Source: Boesenbergia rotunda (Eukaryota > Streptophyta > Magnoliopsida > Zingiberales > Zingiberaceae). Taken from it: DNA of 64,000 nt. The notes beneath the pieces were generated by a model. The model was not told where the DNA came from. It worked only from the letters and a program-made list of their open reading frames with translations, and ran no database searches. The stretch is taken from assembly GCA_024364735.1 (NCBI GenBank), contig JAGFNQ010005640.1:186001-250000 (forward strand), given 5' to 3'. A program made the position numbers and the translations under genes. Of this stretch, positions 44,004 through 55,512 are shown piece by piece. Within the stretch, counting starts at the first letter, position 1, and every line of letters starts with the position of its first letter.

Positions 44004-44437
44004 TGGTATCAGACGCCAGATGTGGTGGGAAAGAGTGAAGGCTAAGAGAAATGTGAGTCAGATGACCTGGGCCGACTTCGAAGCAGAGTTCTTGGAGGAG
44101 TACTTTCATATGAAGGTAACGAACAAACACTACGATGAATTCACGGAGTTTCGTCAAGGAGAATTGTCTGTGGATGAAGCCGTGAAGAAGTTTAATCGAC
44201 TAGCTCGCTTGTGCCCGGAGTTAGTTAGCACTGAAAAGGAAAGGGTCAGGTTAATGCTCAAGATGCTGAGGCCTCAGATAGCTCTGAATGTGGCCAGTGG
44301 TGGTAATAGACCGCAGACTTCTGAAGAACTAGTAAGTAGTGCTTTGATCACTGAACACTACTTAAATAGTATAAAGGCCACACGTGTGCAACAACAACAG
44401 GCATCAGCCCAGAAGTCCCAAGGAAATCCTCAGACCT
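44004..44437 (+). pseudogene. Gypsy element A: primer site fused to a truncated gag
   Basis: The primer site begins TGGTATCAGA at 44,004. At once it runs into gag sequence (GACGCCAG, then MWWERVKAKRNVSQMTWADFEAEFLEEY), where gypsy B has about 290 bases more gag plus a leader. An internal deletion has therefore removed the leader and the gag start. The gag core (retrotransposon gag family, helical capsid region) reads on to QKSQGNPQ, and is then cut by LTR B near 44,437. Unlike B, the VKAKRN position is intact here. Confidence 0.88.
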
Positions 44438-44439
44438 TT

Positions 44440-46437
44440 TGTGACGACCCGACTTCTCTCTCATAAGGCGGACGTCACTTTTACTTAACCTTGACTTTAC
44501 CTTATCCTTAGCCTTATGTTACAATTACTTGACTTCCCTTAACTTGCTCTGAAATTTTTTTTTTCAAATGACACCAGTCGACTGCTAGAAGACCAGGTGA
44601 CTGGTGTCAGCCACAGAAACTTTCTGTGCGCGGCACCAGTCGACTGGCCTCTTGGCAGTCGACTGGCGCATCGAACAGAAGGTTCTGTTCGATAGGGCAC
44701 GCCTGAAAACTGCAGTTTCAGATCTGAGAACTCCTTTCAAGGGTCCATAATTCACACACTTCCAAAGCATATAGATAAATCACTCCAAATCTATACTCTA
44801 TACTAGTTTTATAAACATCTTAGCAACCCAAAACAAATCCATTTACTTGCAATTACGATTTTTACGGAATTTAATAAACTATCAAAATATATGAAATCTA
44901 CACTAGAGTTTGTACTCAACTTTGTCTCTATGCAAAGTTTAAACAAAATTATTACGTTCTACCAATCCAAAACACCAACCACAAGTTTCTATAAGACTTA
45001 ACCCAAAGATCTCTCCCATGGTTCCGCCGCCACTGAACATCAATGCAAGTCTCATTTGCCTCCTTAGCTTATGCTTTTTCTTTACCTTTATCTGCAATAA
45101 GTAAATCCTAACTCACAAAATCATGCGATCAATAATAAACATGCTCTTTTCAAAGGATGTTTGTTTCAAAATACATGCACTTGAAACTATTTGCACATGG
45201 GAACTTTTATACACTTATCATGCTTGAAAACATTTACTTGCATCAAAACACTTGCAAACTTAACATGCTTATGATTTCTTTTGAGACTTGATACATACAC
45301 ATTTCCATACTTTAAAACACTAACTCCTTTGCTCTTGCTCTTTAACATGCTTGTAACATAACCATGTTAACATACGTAACAAAACATACACTTAAGAAAA
45401 TTGAAACACTTACATATACTCATATACTTCAAAATAGTAATCAACGTTCTAGGCCTTGACACTGTACCTGGTATCAATGTACCAATGTGTGCATCCCTAA
45501 TAGGTTTCGGGGTAGCTAGCCACCACACCCTATTAGAGCTTCTTTCTAACTTTCTGTGGGCCTCTCATTTGCCCGGTACATGTCACTTTACAAAAGTAAA
45601 ATACTTTCTTACTCATAATGCTTATACTTATCAAGCTATCTTCCTTTTTGCATAAATTTTTCCACTACAAACCTTTACCTTTCTTACTTGGAACTTTCAT
45701 CGAGCACCTTGCGTGCCCTTAACCCAAAACTCATTTTTGGAACTTTTCAAGAACTTGGTATTATCATGCATAGATCACATACACCAAACCTACTCAAATT
45801 CAAGTTCTATGATAAAAACATGTATTCTTTAGAAACTAAAATCACACAATAAAACAATATTCTTAAAGCATGCACTTGGATCACAAAATCACGGTTCTAC
45901 AACGAGAAACTACATACGAAACTACTTCTATTGCAGGTGAGTGATCTACTTACCCTTTTCTTGAAGAAAACTGACTAAGTATCCGATAGATCCTAACGTA
46001 GTACTCCTTTTCTCTTCCTTTGTAACAATCCTCACTCCTTGGCCCTAGGGAAGAAACCCTAGGTTCTCTACTCAAGAGGAAGAAGAAGGAGGAAGAAAAC
46101 TTCTTGTTTTCTCCCTGTTTTCGCAGCCCCCTTGCTCCCTGTTTTCGCCGACCCTAATCACCCAAAAGGGGGATTTAACGCAACTTAAGCGGAAGTTGAA
46201 ACACCTCCTCATGAAAAGGGCCTACTTACCTATAACATTAATTCGCTTCATCCTTTTCTGTGCTTGATACCCCCAACCTTCTAGCTAGCCGAGCCCGCTT
46301 AAGGATTGGCTTGCCCTTGTGGTCGCGAGATCAAACCTCCGCCCGACCCCCTTTTTTTCTTTTTATTTTAATTTCAAAAAATTGCCAAAAAATTCAAAAA
46401 AATTCCTAATAATTCATGAAAATTATTGGGTGTTACA
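44440..46437 (-). mobile_element. 3' LTR of gypsy element B (1,998 bp)
   Basis: On the minus strand it starts TGTAACACCCAATAATTTTC at 46,437 and ends GGTCGTCACA at 44,440. The polypurine tract precedes it at 46,438-46,449. It lies head to head with LTR A at a distance of 439 bases. It lacks a 30-bp hairpin unit present in A (site at about 44,697). Confidence 0.92.
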
Positions 46438-46449
46438 ATCCTCCCTACC
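46438..46449 (-). other. Polypurine tract of gypsy element B
   Basis: On the minus strand GGTAGGGAGGAT lies immediately before the LTR start at 46,437. Confidence 0.75.
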
Positions 46450-47996
46450 ATATAAAAAGTTCATCCTCAAACTTAGAACAGCTCTGGATACCTTTGCCTC
46501 ATGCTATCTTCTGATTCCCAGGTTACTTCTTCATACTTCTGATTCAGTCATAAGACTTTTACTAGTGGTACCACTTTGTTCCTCAACTCCTTATCTGCTC
46601 GATCTATTATCTGAATAGGTTGACTCTCATAACTAAGATCTTCTTGAACTTGTACCATCTGTGGCTCAATCACTTGGTTGGCATCTGGGATATGCTTCCT
46701 TAGCATCGAGACATGGAACACATTGTGTATTGCTGACATCTCTGGTGGTAGCTCCAACTCATAAGCTACTTTGCCAACTCTTTTCGTCACTTGGTAGGGT
46801 CCTATGTATCGAGAATTAGCATGCCTTTCTTGCCGAATCTCATTACACCCTTCATAGGAGCTACCTTGAGGAAAACTGTATCCCCAACTTCAAATTCTAA
46901 CGGTCTATGGCATACATCGGCATAACTCTTCTGCCTACTCTGAGCAGCTTCTATTCTCTGGCAGATGCTCTTTATAGCTTCTGTGGTATCATCTATAAGG
47001 TCAGTCTGAGACCCCATTTCTTTCTTCTCACTACCTTCATACCAACAAAGGGGAGATCTACACTTCCTACCATAAAGAGCTTCATAGGGTGCCATACCAA
47101 TAGTAGCTTGGTAGCTGTTGTTCTAGGCAAACTCAGCTAAACATAAATATTTGCACCAACTGCCTTTGAAATCTAATGCACAAGCTCTGAGCATATCTTC
47201 TAGAATTTGATTCACTCTCTCTCTCTGTCCATCAGTCTGGGGATGGAAAGCTGTGCTAAACTTCAGTTTGGTGCCTAGCACTGTCTGTACGCACTCCCAA
47301 AAGTGTGAAGTGAAACGACCATCTCTATCAGAAATAATGGTCTTCGGGACTCCGTGTAGTCGGATTACTTCCTGTACATATAGTTGGGCTAATCTTTCAA
47401 TCGAATAAGACACTTTGATTGCTATGAAGTGGGCAGACTTAGTTAATCTGTCTACTATTACCCAAATAGCGTCATAGCCATTAGTTGTCTTTGGTAGACC
47501 AACTATGAAATCCATGGCTATGTCTTCCCATTTCCACTCTGGAATCTGAATGGGTTGTAGGACACCTCCTGGTCTCTGGTGTTCTGCTTTAACTCTTTGA
47601 CAGGTCAGGCAGGTGCTGACATACTTAGCTATGTCTCTTTTCATTCTAGACCACCAAAATCTTCTTTTCAAGTCCTGGTACATCTTAGTGGAACCAGGGT
47701 GCATTGAGTAGGGAGTTCTATGGGCTTCTTCAAGAATCTTCTTTCTCAGCTCTTCACTATTGGGGACACATAAACGGTCACCATAATAGAGTATCCCACT
47801 GTCAGATACTCTAAACTCTTTACTTTCTCCTTCTTGTATCTCTTGCTTGATCCTTTGGATATCAGAATCCTCACTTGCTCTTTCTGTATATCTTCAAGCA
47901 AGGTTGACTCTAGTGTCAATAAGCTAACTGCCCATAAATGATCTCAACTCCATAATCTACTATTTCCTTCTATAATGGTGGTGATAATGATGACAA
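46450..47996 (-). pseudogene. Gypsy element B pol, 3' part (integrase and chromodomain)
   Basis: From high to low: a decayed linker (47,996-47,710), the integrase zinc part (HPGSTKMYQDLKRRFWWSRM...CQRVKAEHQ), the core with DFIVGLP, SDRDGRF and QTDGQRERVNQILED (47,704-47,123), a TAC to TAG stop near 47,124, GMAPYEALYGRK, and a C-terminal chromodomain (about 46,640-46,490: PIQIIDRADKELRN, KVVPLVKVL, stop, LNQKYEEVTWESEDSMRQRYPELF). The chromodomain Trp codon has become TGA. The chromodomain places it among chromoviruses (Tekay/Del type by LTR length). Integrase and chromodomain would direct insertion into chromatin. Confidence 0.92.
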
Positions 47997-50281
47997 TGTT
48001 AGTGATATGAGAGAAGTGTCCTAAGGCAATCGCCTTATGATTGTAAACATTTATTTTAATAAATAATAATTCACTATTTGAGTATACATGTTTGTGTATT
48101 TGATTGGGATCTTAAACTCATCTACTGAATGTCCTCAATACAACTCACAGCATAAGAGAATTTGTGATGGGATCACAACTTGTGATTATCTCTATATGTG
48201 CAAATGTGAAGTATTGAAAATATCCCTAGTCGATGAATTGATAAAAACGGACACTATCAATTCTGTTGAGACTAGCATGGGTTATTCTCTAATCAGCTGA
48301 TTCTCACTGGCTGGTGACATTGGGATGTCCGGAGATAAACATGGATGCTAGTTAAGGGAACTAGTTCATTGGAGTGACTAGCTGTAAAACTTCATATGGT
48401 TATCTATATAGATATGTCAATGAAGTTCTTACTGCAGCTTAAGTGCGATGTTCCTTTGACTTGCGGTGTTCAAGTCATCTTGGTCATGGAGACTTATACT
48501 TTAACATCTTAAGCAAGCATCTCCAAGGAGGTGTGGACCCAGGATGATTGGGTATAAGCCAAAGTGCCCGAAGATGTTTGAACAGCCTACAAAGGATTCA
48601 CCACTCCTTGCGAGGAGATATATACCCAGGCCTATCGTCGGATTGTTACTCAAAAACCTCTGGCCAGAGTATATCATGTTTAGAGTGCGAGTCTCTAAAA
48701 TACATGAGAGTAATTAGAAATCCAATGGACGAGAAAGACACTACTTAGGCTAGGTGTGACGTAGTCAGCCTAGTGGGGACTGACACCATAGACCGTGTCC
48801 TGAACCAAGTGGGTATAAGGTGGTGAAGGGAATGGGGCACGATTCATTAGAGCTGCTGAAGGGTTTCAGAATAATTTCTTCTGAGGTCAAACCGTTGATC
48901 TTTCGATTAATTGGGGGTCATGATGTACTACTAGGTGCCACTCATGACCGTTCTATAATTGGTTGATTATAGACGGCCAACATAAATCGAAAGCCTATTT
49001 AGTCACACGCACTACGAGTAATCCGAGGGATTTAAAACGAGTTGAAAATTGAATTTTCCGATCAAGAGAAATAAGTCGAATCTGAGTTAATCAGAGGCGC
49101 AATGGAAGCTAAAAATGGCTAAGTCTTTTGAAGGCTTTTTGGGCGAATTAAATGGGTTTAATTCGCGATCGGTTCGGGTTGTTTTGGCCGACCAAAGAGG
49201 GTGTCCACCCTCTTGGTGTTGGCCGGCCATTAAAGGGAGAAAAACCAATTTAATTGGTTTAATTAATAAAATAAATCTAGTGTGATTTATTTTATAAATT
49301 ATGGATAAATAAATTTGTATAAAGAAATTTATATAAATAAATTTGTAGAAATTTATTCTTTTTATGGAAGTTAAAATAATCCATGAATTGGTTTATTTTA
49401 ATTTTATAAAATCAATTATGAATTGATTTTTTCATAATAAGAAAGTTTATAAATTTCTTATAAAATTTATTCCATAATTTAAAGAGAAGAAGAATTTGTT
49501 TTATTATAAATTAGTTATAATAAGACTCAGCTTAAACGGAATAATTAATAAGAGAATTTATAAGATAAATTTCTTATAACTAATTCCGTTAATTCCGTTA
49601 AGAGGGAGACTTGGCAAGGGAGATGCTACTATATAAAGGAACCAAAGGCAAGCCCTTAATTCCAATAGAGTTGTCAAGAGAAGTAGCTCCCTCTCTTTCT
49701 CTTCTGCTTTCTCTTCTCCCCACCTAGGGCCGGCGCCCTCTTGGAGTTTTAGGGCCGGCGCCCTCTTGAAGAACTAGGGCCGGCGCAACCCTCTCCTCCC
49801 CTTGTGAGTTGCCGTGAGCTTCAACAAGAAGGAGAAACCAAACAAGAAGAAGAAGAAGCGGATAGCGACTCCTCTCTTCCCGGAATTCGATTCCGTTTTC
49901 TTGGTGGTTAGTTTCTCTTTCCTCTCTTGATCTTTCTTGTTGTGCCTATAGAGAATCTAGTAGTTCTCGTCGGCACAAAACTCGTGACTTTGCGAAGTCA
50001 TCCCAAAGAGAACTCGGCGTGGATGCGAATAGAGGCGGAGCTTCCAAGGGACGCTACGGTTGGATCTCGTCCCTTACTTCGAGTTACGAAAGGTATAAAG
50101 TAATTTAGTTTACTTTCCCGCAAAGTTTTATTTTATGATTATGTCGAAACACCATAAGGTTGCATGCTAGATACGAAGTTAAAATAATTTAGGAAATTAT
50201 TTTATACAAATTCTTCCGCTGCACGTAAAAATTTAAAATTTTACGAACTGTATCCTTGTCAACATGCACCCGGTCCCAACA
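47997..50281 (+). repeat. 5' LTR of F3
   Basis: It runs from TGTTAGTGATATGAG to CCGGTCCCAACA. The TATA box TATATAAA is at 49,630-49,637, with a CT-rich leader and AGGGCCGGCGCC repeats (three) near 49,730-49,790. Confidence 0.95.
49630..49637 (+). promoter_or_regulatory. TATA box of the F3 5' LTR
   Basis: TATATAAA in a block conserved among F-family LTRs. The 3' LTR copy is at 57,146-57,153. Confidence 0.75.
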
Positions 50282-50282
50282 G

Positions 50283-50294
50283 TGGTATCAGAGC
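50283..50294 (+). other. Primer-binding site of F3
   Basis: TGGTATCAGAGC lies one base after the 5' LTR, the initiator tRNA-Met type. Confidence 0.88.
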
Positions 50295-51995
50295 CGGTTA
50301 GTGTTCGACATCATCATATAATTGTTTTGCGGAACACTTTGTCATGATCTGAATTTCGGAAAATTTTTCAATTATGGAATCTTTCCAATTATAATAAATT
50401 TTTGATTTAGGAATTTCGAAGTTTGGAAATCCTCATGAAATTTCGCAAACGTTTGAAATTTCCTAGTTTCTAAAATTTTATGATAATTGTGAAAACTTCC
50501 CATCTTTGGAAACTTTCCAATTTTGGAAATTTTTCTAATTTTAGAAATTTTTCAACTTTGGAAATATGTAAGTTTTCTTTATACCAGAAACTTACAATTA
50601 TTCTGAAAACAATTTATGAAAACTCGCAATTTTGGGCACTTTCTTTTAAGAAAGTCTAGACAAATTCATGGACAGTTAATTGACAATTAAATTTGAATTG
50701 GTCTTTAAATTGACAACAAAATTCTTTATTTTGGATTGAACCTCGGGGAGCCGTCCAATTTAAAGCTAGTTGTTGTAATTTAATTTCCCAATTTTAAATT
50801 GAAATTGTCATGTTTGATTTGGATTGAGCCTCGGGGAGCCGTCCAATTGGATTTACAACAAATTATTTTTCTTTGGGTATCTGAGCCTCGGGGAGCCACC
50901 CTTAGAAAATGATTTGTTGTAATTAATTAAATCCATGAATAAAATATGTTTTAAGAGGTGATGCTCTTACATATTGTTGTCTCCAAAATTAATTAGGAAA
51001 ATGGTTTCCTATAGAGTTTCTTAAATGAGATTTTCATGAAAATAATATGTGGTTGAATTAAGGGAATTGTCTCTTAATTTAATAAGTTTTGATTTAGAGA
51101 AATCAAAGTCTTGAACATATTATTTCCGAAATTGATTATGACAATTTAGGAAATTATTTCCCAAAACAATTCCTTTAATATAGTATGAGATTAGAATTAG
51201 GAAATCCGGTTCCTAATTCAATTAATGAGACTTGATAACTTAAGTCACATACATACTTTATTAAGGAAATCGTTAGTCATGACATATGTCATGAATGTGC
51301 ATTAAAAAGGAAAAGATGAGACCCAAAACCCCTTACAAAATATTAAGGCTAACACCTTCCATTAATATGGTTAGAACCGGAGTTTTGTTTCTCGTTTGGG
51401 TTGATGGACACATCCATGCCCGACTTGAACCTCAACATGTTCAAACCATGGAATTAGTTTATGAATAATATAGTTAGAGTCAGAGGTCAATCCTTAGTTT
51501 TGGTTGTTGGACACATCCAAGCCTGACTAAACGGTTGAATGAACTCCAACCATATTAAAACTATTTCTTGATTAATGGGTCAACCTTAAGCTTGGAGCAT
51601 CGATTTGTTGTGCCACAGCCAAGGTCGATGTAAAGAGAGGTGCAGTTGGGTGCTATATAAAATGTTACATACTTGTTAATGAGTTAACAACCTAATGATT
51701 TATGCAAACATTCAATTAGTTGATAGCATAAAGTGATAGTTACATATATGTGATATGTAATCGGTGTAATTACCTACCTTCATAACTAAGAAAAACTTGA
51801 TGGCCACAGCCATGGTGGTTCTTATCTGTGGTTGGATATCAACCTATTTGGAGATGTTCCTACGATCTCCCGAATTGATAAAAAGGGTTATTCAATTTGA
51901 AAAATAAATAGGATTTTATTAATGTATGTTGATACATTCTTTAATCAATCTTCTCACATAAACTCAATTTGTATTTCTAGGTTAATCACTCGATC
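50295..51995 (+). other. Long untranslated leader of F3
   Basis: AT-rich and without open frames. At about 50,736-50,905 the word CCTCGGGGAGCC occurs three times about 80 bases apart, twice as GAGCCGTCCAATT, in otherwise AT-rich sequence. At about 51,390-51,530 a block with TTG(A/T)TGGACACATCCA and GCC(T/C)GACT is present twice. Such leaders often hold dimerisation or packaging signals, but nothing proves that here. Confidence 0.6.
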
Positions 51996-53696
51996 ATGTC
52001 TTCTCTAAACTTGCGCTCCATTTTGGACACTAATAAACTGATTGGGCCAAACTTCATGGACTGGCTTCGAAACCTGAGGATAGTCCTCAAGGCAGAGAAG
52101 CTTGCTAATGTCATTGAAGATCAACTTCCCAACCGTCCTCCCAAAAGTGCAACTCCAGACCAGTTTCCTGAGTTGCTCAACCTGCTGAAGACTTTAAAGC
52201 CTTCTGTGAAGCAGGATCTAAAGGCGATACTGTTAGTTGGTTCCTCAAAGAAAGGTTCTAAGAGGAAGGCCAAAGAACAGAATAAAGGGAAGGAGAAAAA
52301 GGCCAAAAAGACTGAAAATACCCTAAAAGGCACTTGCCATCACTGTGGCAAGGAGGATCACTTGCGAAGAAACTGCAAGATTTATCTTGAGTCCTTGAAA
52401 GAGAAGGCATCCGATGCCCCATCCTCTTCAAGTATCTTCGTTATTGAATGTCACTCTATTTCCTCAAACACTTGGGTACTTGATACTGGGTGTAGCTCAC
52501 ATATATGTAATGACATACTGGGGCTAAGGAATAGAAGAAGACTCGTCAAAGGAGAAGCGAATTTGCGAGTTGGAAACGGAGCAAAGATTGCTGCTGTTGC
52601 CATCGGAACATATTTGCTAAAGCTCCCCACTGGACGTGTCTTAGAATTGGATAATTGTTATTTTGTTCCTTCGTTAATAAAGAACATTGTATCTATTTCA
52701 TGTTTGAATGAAAAGGGTTATCATTTAACTTTTAGTAACAATTGTTGTTACATAACTTTAAATGGCGTTCTTTATGGGAATGGAACTTTGTGCAATGACA
52801 TCTACACGTTAGATTTATCCAGTGACGTTTTCAATATCGAAGTTAGCAACAAACGTGCTCGAATAGATAATCGAATAGACTCCTACACTTGGCATTGCCG
52901 TCTTGGCCATGTAAGTAAGAAACGCATGACCGAATTACACCGATGTGGAATTCTGGAATCATTTGAACCCGGTTCATTTGATACATGCGAATCATGCTTA
53001 AAAGGCAAGATGACCAAATTACCCTTTTCCGGAAAAGGTAATCCAGTGGGAGAATTGCTTGGTCTTATACATACTGATGTATGTGGACCAATGTCAACTC
53101 TAGCACAAGGAGGCTATAGCTACTTCATCACCTTTATCGATGATCACTCACGATTCGGGTACGTGTTCTTGATGAAACACAAATATGAAGCTTTTGAGAA
53201 ATTCAAAGAGTTCAGAAATGAAGTAGAGAAACAACTTGGCAAAAGTATTAAGATACTTCGATCCGATCGGGGTGGTGAATACTTAAGTCAAGAGTTTCAA
53301 GATTATCTTAGGGACAATGGGATATTGTCCCAATGGACTCCGCCGTATACACCACAGCATAATGGTGTATCTGAGAGGCGCAACCGAACCTTGATGGACA
53401 TGGTTAGGTCTATGATGAATCATGCAACTCTTCCAAAATCCTTTTGGGGCTATGCACTAAAGACAGCTATTTACTTGCTAAACAGAGTCCCGACCAAGGT
53501 AGTCTCTACTACTCCATATGAGATTTGGAATAGTAAGAAACCTCACCTTAAGATATGGGGTTGTCCTGCTTATGTGAAGCGGGTTGTATTAGACAAATTG
53601 GATGCTAAGTCTGATAAATGTCTATTTATTGGATATCCTAAGGAAACGAAGGGTTACCAATTCTATCATCCCTTGGAGCAAAAGGTGTTTGTTTAA
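51996..53696 (+). pseudogene. F3 gag, protease and integrase (566 codons, defective)
   Basis: The frame opens MSSLNLRSIL, the usual copia gag start. After residue 56 it jumps to the gag C-terminal part (FPELLNLLKTLKPSVKQD), so the central gag core of perhaps 130 residues is missing in frame. A CCHC knuckle (CHHCGKEDHLRRNC) is at 114-127, protease DTG at 163-165, and the integrase HHCC part around 300-334. The core residues are D361 (HTDVCGP), D424 (RSDRGGEY) and E460 (NGVSERRNR). After VFV at 53,693 a one-base shift gives a stop; the correct frame continues RHAVFLEKEF. Without the gag core it could not form particles alone. Confidence 0.93.
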
Positions 53697-55498
53697 GGCA
53701 TGCTGTATTTCTGGAAAAGGAATTTCTTTTACAAGAAAACAGTGGGAGTGGCATTGAACTTGATGAAGTTCAAGAAACTCCAATAGACATTACAGAGACA
53801 CCTAGTCTAGACCCACAACCGATAACTCATAGTGATGAGCTATCAGTTGAACCTAAAACAACACCACCTCTTCGTAGATCTGATAGGACACGCAATATTC
53901 CAGAGAGATACGGATTTCTCATAAGTGAATCGAACGACGTGTTACTCATAAGCGATGATGAACCTATCAGTTATGAAGATGTTCTGAAAAGTTCAGAAAG
54001 GGACAAATGGCTTGAGGCCATGAAGTCGGAAATGGATTCCATGTACGAAAATCAAGTATGGGACTTGGTTAACCCACCTGAAGGGATTAAGCCCATAGGG
54101 TGCAAGTGGGTTTTCAAGAAGAAAACCGACATGGAAGGTAATGTAGTTACCTTTAAGGCTAGATTAGTGGCAAAAGGATATCGTCAAAAACAAGGAATTG
54201 ATTATGACGAAACCTATTCGCCAGTAGCTATGCTTAAATCCATTCGGATGCTCCTAGCCATAGCAGCTTATTATGATTATGAGATATGGCAAATGGATGT
54301 GAAAATAGCTTTCCTTAACGGAAACCTGCTTGAGGATGTATACATGATACAACCTGAAGGTTTCACATCGGTTGATAAAACCAAAGTATGCAAGCTTCGG
54401 CGATCCATATATGGACTGAAGCAAGCATCCAGGAGCTGGAACATCCGTTTTGATGAGACAATCAAAGAGTTTGATTTCTCACAAAATCCTGACGAACCTT
54501 GTGTGTACAAGAAGGTTAGTGGGAGTGCAGTCGTATTCCTAGTATTATATGTCGATGACATCTTGCTTATAGGAAACGATGTATCAGTTTTACAGACAGT
54601 TAAAATTTGGTTGTCCAAAACTTTCTCCATGAAAGACCTGGGAGAAGCAACCTATATCCTTGGGATTAGAATCTATAGAGATAGATCAAAACGGTTGCTC
54701 GGTCTTTCGCAGTCTACATATATAGACCGAGTGCTAAAAAGGTTTAGCATGTCGGAATCCAAGAAAGGTTACCTTCCCATCAGGCATGGGATCAACCTTT
54801 CAAAGTCTATGTGTCCGCGCACAAAAGACGAGAGGATTTGCATGAATAAGATTCCCTATGCATCCGCAATAGGATCTATCATGTATGCTATGTTATGTAC
54901 AAGGCCCGATGTATCGTATGCTTTGAGCGTCACAAGCAGATACCAGTCGGATCCAGGAATGGATCATTGGGCGGCTGTCAAGACAATCCTTAAGTACTTA
55001 AGAAGAACTAAGGATGTGTTCCTAATATATGGAGAAGGAGATATGGTAATACGTGGGTATACAGATGCCAGTTTCCAGACAGATAAGGATGACTCCAAAT
55101 CTCAGTCTGGATTTGTATTTACTTTGAAAGGAAGCGCAATAAGTTGGAAAAGTTCCAAACAAGACACCGTAGCGAATTCTACCACCGAAGCAGTTTGGAT
55201 CAAGAAGTTTGTTTCGAAACTTGGTGAGGTTCCAACCATTGATGAAGCAGTGCCGGTTTACTGCGACAACAATGGAGCTATTGCATAAGCAATGGAACCA
55301 AGGTCTCATCAGCGATCCAAACATGTGCTTCGACGCTATCATCTGATCAGAGAGATTATAAGTAGGAATGACATACAAATTGAAAGGGTTCCCACTGAAA
55401 GGAATATAGCGGATCCTTTAACTAAGGCCTTGCCTCAAAGCAAGTTTGAGGGACATGTTAGAGCCTATGGTATTGGATACCGTAGCGATTGGCATTAG
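53697..55498 (+). pseudogene. F3 reverse transcriptase and RNase H, defective
   Basis: RT runs from about 53,939 with KWVFKKK, QMDVKIAFLNG and YVDDILLIGN (YVDD at residues 204-207 of this frame), then LCTRPDVSYAL. RNase H starts GYTDASF but reads TTEAVWIKKFV where the sister copy F4 has TTEAEYIEASEAAKEVVW, an in-frame loss of 12 residues that removes part of the active-site region. At 55,286-55,288 CAA has become TAA (AQAKEP in F4). The tail ADPLTKALPQSKFEG continues to 55,498. The stretch before 53,939 is the shifted integrase-RT linker. Confidence 0.93.
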
Positions 55499-55500
55499 GC

Positions 55501-55512
55501 CAAGTGGGAGTT
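55501..55512 (+). other. Polypurine tract of F3
   Basis: CAAGTGGGAGTT directly precedes the 3' LTR. The same sequence occurs inverted in F4. Confidence 0.8.
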
